This document shows positions 40,863 to 49,753 of a stretch of DNA of 64,000 nt, piece after piece (within the stretch, counting starts at the first letter, position 1; every line of letters starts with the position of its first letter). Below the pieces are notes generated by a model. The model made no database searches and was not told the DNA's origin. It saw only the letters and a list, made by a program, of their open reading frames with translations. Location of the stretch: positions 108,288-172,287 of the forward strand of contig URYN01000001.1 of the NCBI GenBank assembly GCA_900552135.1, written 5' to 3'. This stretch comes from an uncultured Clostridium sp. GTDB lineage: Bacteria > Bacillota > Clostridia > TANB77 > CAG-508. The position numbers were made by a program, and so were the translations under genes.

Positions 40863-42293
40863 ATGAGAAAAATGAAGAAAACAAAACTTTTAGTATCAGG
40901 CATAATAATAATATTATTAATAGTATTAACGAACAAAGTACAGGCAGATACTGCAACAGTTTCTACTGATACACTAAATTTAAGAAGTGAAGCATCAACA
41001 AGTTCGGCTGTAGTAGCACTTCTTAATTCAGGAGATAAATTGGATATAATTTCTGAAACAGGAAATTGGTATAAAGTAAAATACAATGGAAAAGAAGGAT
41101 ATGTTAGTAAGGACTATGTAAAAGTAAGCAGTACTGGTTCTACTGGCACAACAAATTCTAATACAAATAGTGAAACTACCACAGGAAATTCTAATAACAC
41201 AACAGGGGCAACGACAGGAGAAACAACAAATGGTGGTGCGTCAAATGTTGATGTAAATAGTACTATAAAATTAGAAAAAGACACAACTGTAAAAATATTG
41301 CCACTTATTAACTCTAACACAATAAGCACTGTTAGTAGTGGAACAGAAGTAACAGTAATAGCAAAAACAAACAGATGGATATTTATACAGACAGATGAAA
41401 TTGCAGGCTGGATTGTGAATACAGACGAAATAAGCAAGATTCAAAATCCAAATACAAACAACAATAATACAAATAACAATACAAATAATGATGATAATAA
41501 TGGTGGTACAAATTCAAACGATTCAAACCAAGAAGACCCAAATAATAATTTTGGTTCAAACGACTCGAATAAAGATAATCAAGATAACAACGAAGATGAT
41601 TCAAAAAATCAAACTTCAAGCGATACAAAATATAGCCAAGTATCTACAAAATACATAAATGTATCATCAGCTTATGTAAGAAGCAAACCATCTAAAGATG
41701 GTGAAATAGTAACGTCACTTATAAAAAACACTGATGTAACAGTTACAGGAGAAAATGGTGATTGGTACAAGATAAAATTTAATAATTACGAAGGATATAT
41801 ATTTAAAGAACTATTGTCAGATAGCAAATTAGAAGAAACAAACAGAAGTACAGTAGATAGATACTCAGAAACAAATACAAGTAATGAAGAAACAGAAAGT
41901 GAAAGTCAAACATCTGCTATAGGAGAGCAGATTGTGGCCTATGCGAAACAGTATTTAGGCTGTCCTTATGTTTATGGTGCTGCTGGAAGTAGTTCTTTTG
42001 ATTGTTCAGGATTTACGATGTATGTATATAAACATTTTGGCTATGAGCTTAGTCATTCTGCAACTGCACAATCTAAAAAAGGAACTTATGTTGCAAAAGA
42101 AGATTTAATGCCAGGAGATTTGGTATTCTTCTTAGACTATGAAACAATGGACGGAATAGGACATTGCGGAATTTATGTGGGGGACGGAAACTTTATACAT
42201 GCATCTTCAGGCTCTGGCTATTGTGTTAAAGTTTCAACATTAACATCAGGAAGTTATGCAAAAAGATATTCAACTGCAAGAAGATTGATATAA
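40863..42293 (+). CDS. SH3b-NlpC/P60 peptidoglycan endopeptidase
   Basis: 476-residue secreted wall hydrolase. Signal peptide (about 7-28); SH3b domain 1 (about 31-82); a Thr/Asn/Gly-rich linker; a second, divergent SH3b-like domain (about 128-193); a very Asn/Asp-rich linker (about 198-255); a third SH3b domain (about 262-320); and a C-terminal NlpC/P60 domain (about 355-476). The catalytic Cys is C381 in FDCSGF, with His in GHCGIYVG and FIHASS. Such enzymes cut the gamma-D-Glu-diamino acid bond of stem peptides. Own promoter and SD AAGGAG. Not obviously tied to its neighbours. The low-complexity linkers are prone to length variation. Confidence 0.94.
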   Translation: MRKMKKTKLLVSGIIIILLIVLTNKVQADTATVSTDTLNLRSEASTSSAVVALLNSGDKLDIISETGNWYKVKYNGKEGYVSKDYVKVSSTGSTGTTNSNTNSETTTGNSNNTTGATTGETTNGGASNVDVNSTIKLEKDTTVKILPLINSNTISTVSSGTEVTVIAKTNRWIFIQTDEIAGWIVNTDEISKIQNPNTNNNNTNNNTNNDDNNGGTNSNDSNQEDPNNNFGSNDSNKDNQDNNEDDSKNQTSSDTKYSQVSTKYINVSSAYVRSKPSKDGEIVTSLIKNTDVTVTGENGDWYKIKFNNYEGYIFKELLSDSKLEETNRSTVDRYSETNTSNEETESESQTSAIGEQIVAYAKQYLGCPYVYGAAGSSSFDCSGFTMYVYKHFGYELSHSATAQSKKGTYVAKEDLMPGDLVFFLDYETMDGIGHCGIYVGDGNFIHASSGSGYCVKVSTLTSGSYAKRYSTARRLI

Positions 42294-42355
42294 TGTAAAA
42301 TGAATATAAGACAAGATTATTTTATAAAATGATAGGGATAATTACAGGAGGAAAA

Positions 42356-44956
42356 ATGAGAAGACCACTAGTAATTATTTCTATAGCTTATGTAACAGGA
42401 ATAATTATAGGGGTATACTTAAAAAATAGTATATCCTTTATTTTTGCTGTAAATTTGATGCTAACATTAATTTTTATTATAAACAAAATTGTACGATTCA
42501 TTAAAATAAAAAACATATATGAAAATATTATATTGATTAGTTTAACTACGCTGATTATAGCCGAAATGAGTACAGTTTCATTTATTAATAAATATGAAAA
42601 TATTAATGACAATCTCAATGAACGTACAATTTATGCAGAGGCAATGGTGTGTGGAGATATTAAGGAAACAGAATATTCATATACGGTAAATGCAAAAATT
42701 ACGAAGATTAATAATAACAAAAATAATAATAATGATAAAAAATATAATAATATCAAAATTGTTTTAATAGTAAAAAAGAATAAAAAAGATAACGCAAGCA
42801 ATAGCGAATTAATGAAAAAATTGGAGTTCGGCACTAAGATAAAACTGGCAGGAGAATATTCAGCCCCGGAAGGTCAAAGAAATTTTAAGGGATATAGCTA
42901 CAAAGAATATTTGATGACAAAAGAAATATATGGAACGGTAAAAATAGAAAATTCAAACGATGTAGAAACTATAAAGAAAAATCAAAGTAATTTTTTTGAG
43001 AAAATGATTAATAAATTATCTAACTTACTAAAAAGAAAGGTTGAAATATTGCTTCCAGAAAACTCTGCTAGTTTGCTTAAAGGAATACTCTTGGGAGATT
43101 GTACAGATATTTCGAGTGACGTAAAAGAGAATTTTAAAGAATGCAATTTATCTCATATGCTTGCAGTTTCTGGAGCGCATCTTTCATATTTAATAATTGG
43201 AATAAACATGATACTAAATAAAAAAGTATTTGGAAAAAGAGCAAGCAAAATAATAACAATATTCGTAATCATAATTTTTATGAATATAACAAACATGAGT
43301 CCTTCGATAGAGAGAGCAGGAATTAGTTCAATTATTTGTATCATTGCTTCGTTAATTCATAGAAAACCAGATGCCATAAATGCGGTGGCTATTGCAATGT
43401 TATGCACTGTAATAAAAAATCCACTTTCAACATTAAATGTTGGAATGCAACTTTCGTATGCAGGAACACTAAGTTTATTAATGTTTGCAAATGGCAGAGA
43501 AAAAAACAATTCCAGCGGAATATTAAAAATTAGCGAAAAAAAGGAAAAGAGTAAAGAGATAGTAAAACTAAAAGAAAAAACAGAGAAGAAAAAAGAAGAT
43601 AATAAAGATGAAAGAGAGATTGAAAAAATAAATGCAAACATATTTTGGAATTTATGTAAGAGAATAATGAAGTATTTATTAGAAAGTATCAAAGTTACTT
43701 TATGTGCAAATATATTAATAATGCCATTAACAGTTTATAAATTTAACATAATATCACTAAATTTTATACTTGCAAATTTGGTCGCAGGACCACTTCTAGG
43801 ACTCTCATTAATATTAGGGCTTATAATGTTGGTTACTTCATTTGTTTCTTTAAACATTGCAAAATTATTTTCAGTTATCTTAAATATAATTCTAATAATT
43901 TTAATGAAATCCACAAAATTAATTTCACAAATACCGTATTCAAACATAACAGTAATTACACCACATCTTATAAGTATAGTAATAATCTATACAATAATTT
44001 TTCTAGGATATTACATAGCCAAATCGCCAGAGCTTAGAAAAAAGCTGAAAACAAAAAATAAATTAATAATAAAAACAATCACTATTGTTTTGAGCATAGC
44101 AATAATAAGTGTTGCGACATTAAGATTGTTGGAAGAAAAGAAATTAAAAGTTTATTTTGTAGATGTTGGTCAGGGGGACTGTACCTATTTGAAAACACCG
44201 TCAGAAAAAAATATACTAATTGACGGAGGCGGAAACAGGGATAAAGAAAAATATGATGTTGGTAAGAAAGTTTTGCTTCCATATTTGTTAGATAGAAGAG
44301 TGAAAAAATTAGATTATATAATAGTTTCGCACTTTGACGCAGACCATGCACAAGGCTTAGAGGCTGTTATTCAAAATATTAAGGTAAAAAATATAATTGT
44401 ATGTAAACAGGCAAGTAATTCTGCGCTCTATCAAGAAATAATGAAATTATGCAAGAAAAAGAAAGTTAATATAATAACCGTTAAAAGAGGGCAGACTATA
44501 AAAGTAGATAAATACGTTCATTTTGAAATATTGCACCCAGGAGACATCATGTTAGATGATGGAAAAGGAGGACTAAATGCAAATGCCATTGTCGCAAAAA
44601 TGTATTGTACAATAAAAAATAAGACAACAACAATAATGTTTACTGGAGACATAGAAGAGAAAGCAGAGGAGGAGCTTGTAAAAATTTATGGAGATAAATT
44701 AAAAGCCGATATTTTAAAAGTGGCACATCATGGATCGAAAACCTCGAGCACAGCTGGATTTCTAAAATGCGTTTCTCCTAAAATTGCATTAATCGGAGTT
44801 GGAAAAGATAATACATTTGGACACCCAAACTCAGGAGTACTATCAAGATTAGAAAATATAAATGCAAAAATATATAGGACAGATAAGCTAGGAGAAATTA
44901 CAGTAACAATATCAAAAAATAAAACTAGTATAAAAACAATGATAAAAGATAAATAG
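42356..44956 (+). CDS. comEC: DNA-uptake channel protein ComEC/Rec2
   Basis: 866-residue polytopic protein that carries single-stranded transforming DNA across the membrane. N-terminal helices and DUF4131-like extracellular segment (about 1-215), competence helical domain (about 230-560, with CNLSHMLAVSGAHLSY) and a C-terminal metallo-beta-lactamase-type domain (about 600-866) beginning VDVGQGDCTYLKTP, with SHFDADHAQG (H659, D661, D663, H664) intact and AHHGSKTSS present. ATG 42356 has SD AGGAGG; an in-frame ATG at 42329 lies before that SD and is rejected. A Lys/Glu-rich loop (about 390-430) inserted in the competence domain is unusual. Possibly cotranscribed with the NlpC gene 62 bases upstream. 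No comEA or pilus genes are in view. Confidence 0.95.
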   Translation: MRRPLVIISIAYVTGIIIGVYLKNSISFIFAVNLMLTLIFIINKIVRFIKIKNIYENIILISLTTLIIAEMSTVSFINKYENINDNLNERTIYAEAMVCGDIKETEYSYTVNAKITKINNNKNNNNDKKYNNIKIVLIVKKNKKDNASNSELMKKLEFGTKIKLAGEYSAPEGQRNFKGYSYKEYLMTKEIYGTVKIENSNDVETIKKNQSNFFEKMINKLSNLLKRKVEILLPENSASLLKGILLGDCTDISSDVKENFKECNLSHMLAVSGAHLSYLIIGINMILNKKVFGKRASKIITIFVIIIFMNITNMSPSIERAGISSIICIIASLIHRKPDAINAVAIAMLCTVIKNPLSTLNVGMQLSYAGTLSLLMFANGREKNNSSGILKISEKKEKSKEIVKLKEKTEKKKEDNKDEREIEKINANIFWNLCKRIMKYLLESIKVTLCANILIMPLTVYKFNIISLNFILANLVAGPLLGLSLILGLIMLVTSFVSLNIAKLFSVILNIILIILMKSTKLISQIPYSNITVITPHLISIVIIYTIIFLGYYIAKSPELRKKLKTKNKLIIKTITIVLSIAIISVATLRLLEEKKLKVYFVDVGQGDCTYLKTPSEKNILIDGGGNRDKEKYDVGKKVLLPYLLDRRVKKLDYIIVSHFDADHAQGLEAVIQNIKVKNIIVCKQASNSALYQEIMKLCKKKKVNIITVKRGQTIKVDKYVHFEILHPGDIMLDDGKGGLNANAIVAKMYCTIKNKTTTIMFTGDIEEKAEEELVKIYGDKLKADILKVAHHGSKTSSTAGFLKCVSPKIALIGVGKDNTFGHPNSGVLSRLENINAKIYRTDKLGEITVTISKNKTSIKTMIKDK

Positions 44957-44984
44957 AATTCAACTAATTGGTCTATGCTTTTTG

Positions 44985-45013
44985 TTGACTAAATTAGTAT
45001 TTTATAGTATTAT
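44985..45013 (+). promoter_or_regulatory. Sigma-A promoter of the ClpE-like gene
   Basis: TTGACT (44985-44990), 17-base spacer, TATTAT (45008-45013). I looked for CtsR heptad repeats around it and found none that convince. Confidence 0.65.
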
Positions 45014-45089
45014 ATAAGAGCATTGAAATGAAAAAATACTTGAAAATATAATGGGAAATATTTATAAAGAATAGGAGCTAAATTCATAT

Positions 45090-47447
45090 ATGTTATGTTC
45101 AATTTGCAAAAAAAATACAGCAGTTATATTTGTAAATAAAAGAGGGGAAGACGGTAAAGCAGAGGTAGAAGGTCTTTGCTACGACTGTGCAAAGAAAAAA
45201 GGAATAAATCCAATAGATGCAATGGCAAAACAAGCAAATTTATCTGATAAAGACATACAAGATTTATCTAGCAAACTTGATAAAATGTTTCAAAATCTGT
45301 CAGTTAATTTAAATGACATTGACGAAGAACAACTTGCAAATATGATGAATGGAGAAATGGAAAACGGAGGAGAAGAATTAGACGAAAATGGCGAACCACA
45401 AGGAATGCCTTTAGGCTCAATCTTTTCTGGAATTTTTGGAATTACACCAAGTAATGAACAAGAACAAAATTCAAATTATTCATCAAATTCAACACAAAAA
45501 GTAAAAGAGAGAACAAAGCAAAATAAAAAGAGAAAAGCACTTGATACTTTTGGAACAAATCTTACAAACAAGGCAAGAAATGGACAAATAGATAGAGTCA
45601 TTGGAAGAGATAAAGAAATTCAAAGAATGATACAAATTTTGAATAGAAGATCAAAAAATAATCCTTGCTTAATTGGTGAACCAGGAGTTGGTAAAACAGC
45701 AATTGCCCAAGGTCTTGCATTAAGAATTGCAAGTGGAAATGTTCCAGCAAAGCTTTTAAATAAAGAAGTATATCTTCTTGATATGACAGCGGTTATTGCA
45801 GGAACACAATTCAGGGGTCAATTCGAGGCAAGAATGAAGTCTATAATTGATGAATGTAGAAATGATGGAAATATTATTTTAGTTATAGATGAAATTCACA
45901 ACATAATCGGAACAGGTGACGCAGAGCATTCGATGAATGCTGCAAATATTTTGAAACCATCACTTGCAAATGGTGAAATTCAAATAATTGGAACTACAAC
46001 TTTAAAAGAATATAGAAAATATATCGAGAAGGATTCTGCACTAGAAAGAAGATTCCAACCAATAATTGTAGAAGAGCCAAATGTAGATGATGCAATAGAA
46101 ATTTTAAAAGGCATAAAAGGATATTATGAAGAGTATCATCATGTAAGAATTTCAAATGATATAATAACTAAAATCGTATCTATGTCTGAAAAATATATTC
46201 ATGACAGATTCTTACCTGATAAAGCGATAGATATTCTAGATGAAGCTTGTTCAAAGATAAATTTGAATGATAAGGATTTATATGATTTAGAAATTCTTAA
46301 CAAGAAATTGCAAGAAGTTCAAGCTGAAAAAGAGGAAGCAGCTCAAACAGACCAAGTGGAAGATTACCAAAAGGCTGCAGAGCTTAAGACTCAAGAATGT
46401 TCTTTATTAGAACAAATAGATGCAATAAAAAAGAGAATGCAACCAAAGGATTTAACAGTTCAAGATATTGCCAATGTTATTGAAAGCTGGACAAAAATCC
46501 CAGTAAATAAAATAACAGAGGAAGAAACACAAAAGCTATTAAATCTTGAAAGTAACCTTCATAAGAGAATAATAGGACAAGATGAAGCGGTTGAAGCGGT
46601 TGCCCGTGCAATAAGAAGAAATAGAGCAGGTCTAAAGAGTACAAAGAGACCACCTTCATTTATATTTGTTGGTCCAACTGGTGTTGGAAAAACGGAACTC
46701 GCAAAAGCAGTTGCATTTGAGATGTTTGGAAATGAAAAGTCTATTATAAGATTCGATATGTCTGAATATATGGAGAGCAATTCTACAGCAAAATTAATAG
46801 GTGCACCTCCAGGATATGTTGGATATGATGATGCAGGACAATTAACTGAAAGAGTTAAAAGAAATCCATATTCTATAATTTTGTTAGATGAGATTGAAAA
46901 AGCACATCAAGACGTATTTAATATTTTATTGCAAGTTTTAGATGATGGTAGATTAACTGATGCACAAGGAAATACAGTAAATTTTGAGAATACAATAATA
47001 ATAATGACATCAAATGCAGGTTCAAACTTAAATACAAATTCAATAGGATTTGGTGGAACATCTGAGGCTTCTAAAAATAAAATGCTTAGTGCATTAAAGG
47101 AATTATTTAGACCAGAATTTTTAAACAGAGTCGATGAAATTGTTGCATTTGATTCATTAACTAAAGAGCAACTTCTAAAGATTGTTAACTTAATGATTGC
47201 TGATACACAAAAAGTACTTAATGATAAAAATATAGGATTAATTCTTACAGATGAAGCTAAAAACTATTTACTTGAAAAAGGAACAGATTTAAAATACGGC
47301 GCAAGACCACTAAGAAGGGCAATACAAAGATATGTTGAAGATGAATTGTCTGATATGATTTTAAGAAAAGAACTTGAAAATGGTAAAAAAGTTTTAGTAG
47401 AATATAACAAGGAAGAAAATAAACTAGAATTCAAAGTAAATGATTAG
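45090..47447 (+). CDS. clpE: ClpE-like AAA+ unfoldase with N-terminal zinc finger
   Basis: 785 residues. A four-cysteine zinc finger at the N terminus (C3, C6, C30, C33) replaces the usual ClpC N domain and is the ClpE hallmark. Two AAA+ modules follow: the first with GEPGVGKT (about 196-203) and VIDEIHN, the second with GPTGVGKTE (about 528-536) and LLDEIEKAH. A short UVR-like coiled segment lies between them. The IGFGG loop in the second module (near 652) fits binding to ClpP. Substrate unfoldase for ClpP in protein quality control. The ATG is 12 bases from SD AGGAG. pgsA follows 16 bases downstream. Confidence 0.9.
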   Translation: MLCSICKKNTAVIFVNKRGEDGKAEVEGLCYDCAKKKGINPIDAMAKQANLSDKDIQDLSSKLDKMFQNLSVNLNDIDEEQLANMMNGEMENGGEELDENGEPQGMPLGSIFSGIFGITPSNEQEQNSNYSSNSTQKVKERTKQNKKRKALDTFGTNLTNKARNGQIDRVIGRDKEIQRMIQILNRRSKNNPCLIGEPGVGKTAIAQGLALRIASGNVPAKLLNKEVYLLDMTAVIAGTQFRGQFEARMKSIIDECRNDGNIILVIDEIHNIIGTGDAEHSMNAANILKPSLANGEIQIIGTTTLKEYRKYIEKDSALERRFQPIIVEEPNVDDAIEILKGIKGYYEEYHHVRISNDIITKIVSMSEKYIHDRFLPDKAIDILDEACSKINLNDKDLYDLEILNKKLQEVQAEKEEAAQTDQVEDYQKAAELKTQECSLLEQIDAIKKRMQPKDLTVQDIANVIESWTKIPVNKITEEETQKLLNLESNLHKRIIGQDEAVEAVARAIRRNRAGLKSTKRPPSFIFVGPTGVGKTELAKAVAFEMFGNEKSIIRFDMSEYMESNSTAKLIGAPPGYVGYDDAGQLTERVKRNPYSIILLDEIEKAHQDVFNILLQVLDDGRLTDAQGNTVNFENTIIIMTSNAGSNLNTNSIGFGGTSEASKNKMLSALKELFRPEFLNRVDEIVAFDSLTKEQLLKIVNLMIADTQKVLNDKNIGLILTDEAKNYLLEKGTDLKYGARPLRRAIQRYVEDELSDMILRKELENGKKVLVEYNKEENKLEFKVND

Positions 47448-47463
47448 TATGGAGGAAAAATAA

Positions 47464-48036
47464 GTGTTTAAACATGTACCAAATATCTTAACGATGTGTA
47501 GATTCGTTTTAGTGCCATTTATATTTATATCAATTGTAGAGAAAAATTATGTTGCTGCATTTGTATTTTTAACAATATCAGGAGCAACAGATGTACTAGA
47601 TGGATTTATTGCAAGAAAATTTAATTTTATAACTAATTTTGGAAAATTAATAGATCCGTTAGCAGATAAAACAACACAAATATCAACATTAATTGCTTTA
47701 TCATTTGCAGGAATTATACCATATTGGATACTGGTAGTTGTATTCATAAAAGAAGCAATAATGATAGCAGGTGCGTCATTCTTGTATGGAAAACAACTTG
47801 TTGTATCTAGCAGATGGTATGGAAAACTTGCAACAGTTGTGTTCTATATTGCGATTGTAGCATCATTAATTACAAATTACTTTAACCTTGCAATGCATTT
47901 AGATATATACATTTACTATGTTGCACTTGCCCTTACAATATTTGCTTTAATAATGTACTTTAAAGAATTTTATCAAAAAGGATATGTTAATAAAGAAGAA
48001 TTAAGTACAAAAAATAGAGAAATAATAACTAAATAA
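47464..48036 (+). CDS. pgsA: CDP-diacylglycerol-glycerol-3-phosphate 3-phosphatidyltransferase
   Basis: 190-residue membrane enzyme making phosphatidylglycerol phosphate. The CDP-alcohol phosphotransferase signature is complete: DVLDGFIARKF followed by G and D-x3-D in NFGKLIDPLADK (about 43-67). About five membrane helices. GTG start at 47464 with SD TGGAGG. Lies 16 bases after clpE and is probably in the same transcript, ended by the hairpin at 48043-48091. Confidence 0.95.
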   Translation: MFKHVPNILTMCRFVLVPFIFISIVEKNYVAAFVFLTISGATDVLDGFIARKFNFITNFGKLIDPLADKTTQISTLIALSFAGIIPYWILVVVFIKEAIMIAGASFLYGKQLVVSSRWYGKLATVVFYIAIVASLITNYFNLAMHLDIYIYYVALALTIFALIMYFKEFYQKGYVNKEELSTKNREIITK

Positions 48037-48042
48037 AAATTA

Positions 48043-48091
48043 AATCATCGTATATTATTCAATAGTAGAATAATTATACGATGATTTTTTT
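48043..48091. terminator. Bidirectional terminator, pgsA / BofC-like
   Basis: Long stem 48043-48060 with 48068-48086 (12 pairs AATCATCGTATA/TATACGATGATT, then a one-base bulge and 6 more), 7-base loop, followed by a T7 run and preceded by A-rich sequence. Serves the converging genes on both strands. Confidence 0.88.
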
Positions 48092-48689
48092 ATTCAAAAT
48101 TTTCAATATAAGAATTTAAATTTTCTTTTCCATATAATACAACTCCATTTTCAAGTTCATTCATGTCTTCAAGAGATAAATATTTTACAGCTATTTCAGT
48201 TTTCTCAACAACTTCCAAAGAGTTGTCCTCTTTTATACTGTATATGGTAATATAGCCATTTTCGGGTTTAACTAAATAATGCTCACCACAAGAACCGGGG
48301 AAATTTTTTTCGAGTTCTATATCAGAACTTGTAAATTTTGTTATCTGCCAATCACTGTATTGGTTCCTGAAATCTTCTTCAGAAAGATTTACCATATCTG
48401 AATCCACATTAGTTCTTTCTCTTGTGGTATGTCCACATTTTGTATAATGCTTTAAAAATAGAATGCTACAATTTGGCGAAATTTTCACTGGATTCGAACT
48501 AGTAAACACAGTTCCTGGAATTACTATGTTTTCAGGAGGATTAGAAACAGAGTTTTCAATGGTTTTAGCATCTGCGATTTCTGAATTGTTGTTATTTTCT
48601 CTATTTAGGTTAAAAAGTAGAAATCCAACCAAGGCAATAATAAAAAAGACAGAAAAAATTAAAATAATTACAAAACTCTTTTTACTCAT
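48090..48689 (-). CDS. BofC-like C-terminal-domain membrane protein
   Basis: 199 residues: one N-terminal membrane helix (about 6-27), an Asn/Ser-rich linker, then a compact extracytoplasmic domain with cysteines in YTKCGHTTRERTN and PGSCGEHY. The C-terminal segment VKYLSLEDMNELENGVVLYG and the final LNSYIENFE resemble the BofC C-terminal domain of Bacillus, which restrains SpoIVB signalling in the intermembrane space of sporulating cells. The sporulation context makes this plausible, but similarity is judged by eye. It is one of two - strand genes. SD AAAGGAATT precedes the start. Confidence 0.55.
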   Translation of the reverse strand: MSKKSFVIILIFSVFFIIALVGFLLFNLNRENNNNSEIADAKTIENSVSNPPENIVIPGTVFTSSNPVKISPNCSILFLKHYTKCGHTTRERTNVDSDMVNLSEEDFRNQYSDWQITKFTSSDIELEKNFPGSCGEHYLVKPENGYITIYSIKEDNSLEVVEKTEIAVKYLSLEDMNELENGVVLYGKENLNSYIENFE

Positions 48690-48874
48690 AAAATTAATTC
48701 CTTTCTCATATTAAAAAATTTCTTAAAATGTTCAAAAGTTGTGGATATATATAATAAATTTAATGTAATACAAATAAACAATATTTTTTGCATGACTTGC
48801 AAAGGCTGAAATATTCTAGATATAGCTTTTCCAAAAAATCGGAGATTATGCAAAATTTAGTAATTAATTTTTAA

Positions 48875-48903
48875 TTGAAATTTTACAACCCCTATGTTAT
48901 AAT
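48875..48903 (+). promoter_or_regulatory. Sigma-A promoter of the DUF3298-like gene and topB
   Basis: TTGAAA (48875-48880), 17-base spacer, TATAAT (48898-48903), 27 bases before ATG 48931, divergent from the BofC-like gene. Confidence 0.7.
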
Positions 48904-48930
48904 AACCAAAAAAGATATAAAGGAAAAAAT

Positions 48931-49740
48931 ATGAATCGAAAAGAATTAATATATATGGGAATAATTATTATACTCATTATTTCAGTAATTGCAGTTGCTT
49001 GGGTGCTAATAAGTTCAAACAAGGAAGAAAAAAACAATACCAATATTAGTTCAAGAACACAAGAAGAACTGAAAAAAGAGTTTAATAATATGTTCAATAA
49101 TAAAATAGATTTTTCAAACTATAATACAGATGGAATACAAAAGTTAGACGATACAAAAGACATAGTTTATACAACTTATGAACTAGAAAGAACAGAGAAT
49201 GAAAAATATGAAGTAGACTTACATTTGCCATGTATAAACATAAAAGGAGAAGTACCTAGTGAATTTAATCAAATTACTCAAAAGGTATTTGCAGATAAGG
49301 CAAATTCGATATTTCAAAACGCAAAAACTTATACAATTTACAGTATAAATTATACTGGATTTATAAATGGTGATATTCTTTCAGTTGTAATCAAGTCAAA
49401 CTTGAAAGAAGGCTCTAACGCACAAAGAACAATAGTTGAAACATATAATTTGAATTTGAAAACAAATCAAGAAGTTACTATTGATGAAGTGATTGCTCAA
49501 AAATTTATAACAAAAGAAGAAGTCGAAAGTAAAGTAAAACAAGATGTAACAAAAGCAATTCAAGATGCAAATAAAATACAGGTATCTGGATATGAAACAT
49601 TTAAAAGAAACATTGATAGCGATGAATATAAATTTGAAAATCTTACAAATTTTTATTTAAAAGATAATGGAAAAATGTATATAGTTTTTGCTTATGGCAA
49701 CTTGAACTTTACATCGGAAATGGATATTATAGAAATTTAA
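48931..49740 (+). CDS. Membrane-anchored DUF3298/PdaC-like protein
   Basis: 269 residues: one N-terminal membrane helix (about 8-29), a linker, then an extracytoplasmic alpha+beta domain. The pattern around FINGDILSVVIKSNLK and VETYNLNLKTNQEVTIDEV (about 145-192) resembles DUF3298/RsiV-PdaC-type domains, some of which bind lysozyme or accompany polysaccharide deacetylases; no deacetylase domain is present here. SD AAAGGAAAA. topB begins 13 bases after its stop, so the two are likely cotranscribed, though no functional link is evident. Confidence 0.6.
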   Translation: MNRKELIYMGIIIILIISVIAVAWVLISSNKEEKNNTNISSRTQEELKKEFNNMFNNKIDFSNYNTDGIQKLDDTKDIVYTTYELERTENEKYEVDLHLPCINIKGEVPSEFNQITQKVFADKANSIFQNAKTYTIYSINYTGFINGDILSVVIKSNLKEGSNAQRTIVETYNLNLKTNQEVTIDEVIAQKFITKEEVESKVKQDVTKAIQDANKIQVSGYETFKRNIDSDEYKFENLTNFYLKDNGKMYIVFAYGNLNFTSEMDIIEI

Positions 49741-49753
49741 GAAGGAAACAGAA

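Noticed and set aside
44960..45080. CtsR operator before clpE
   Set aside because: No tandem heptads close to the GGTCAAA consensus in either orientation.
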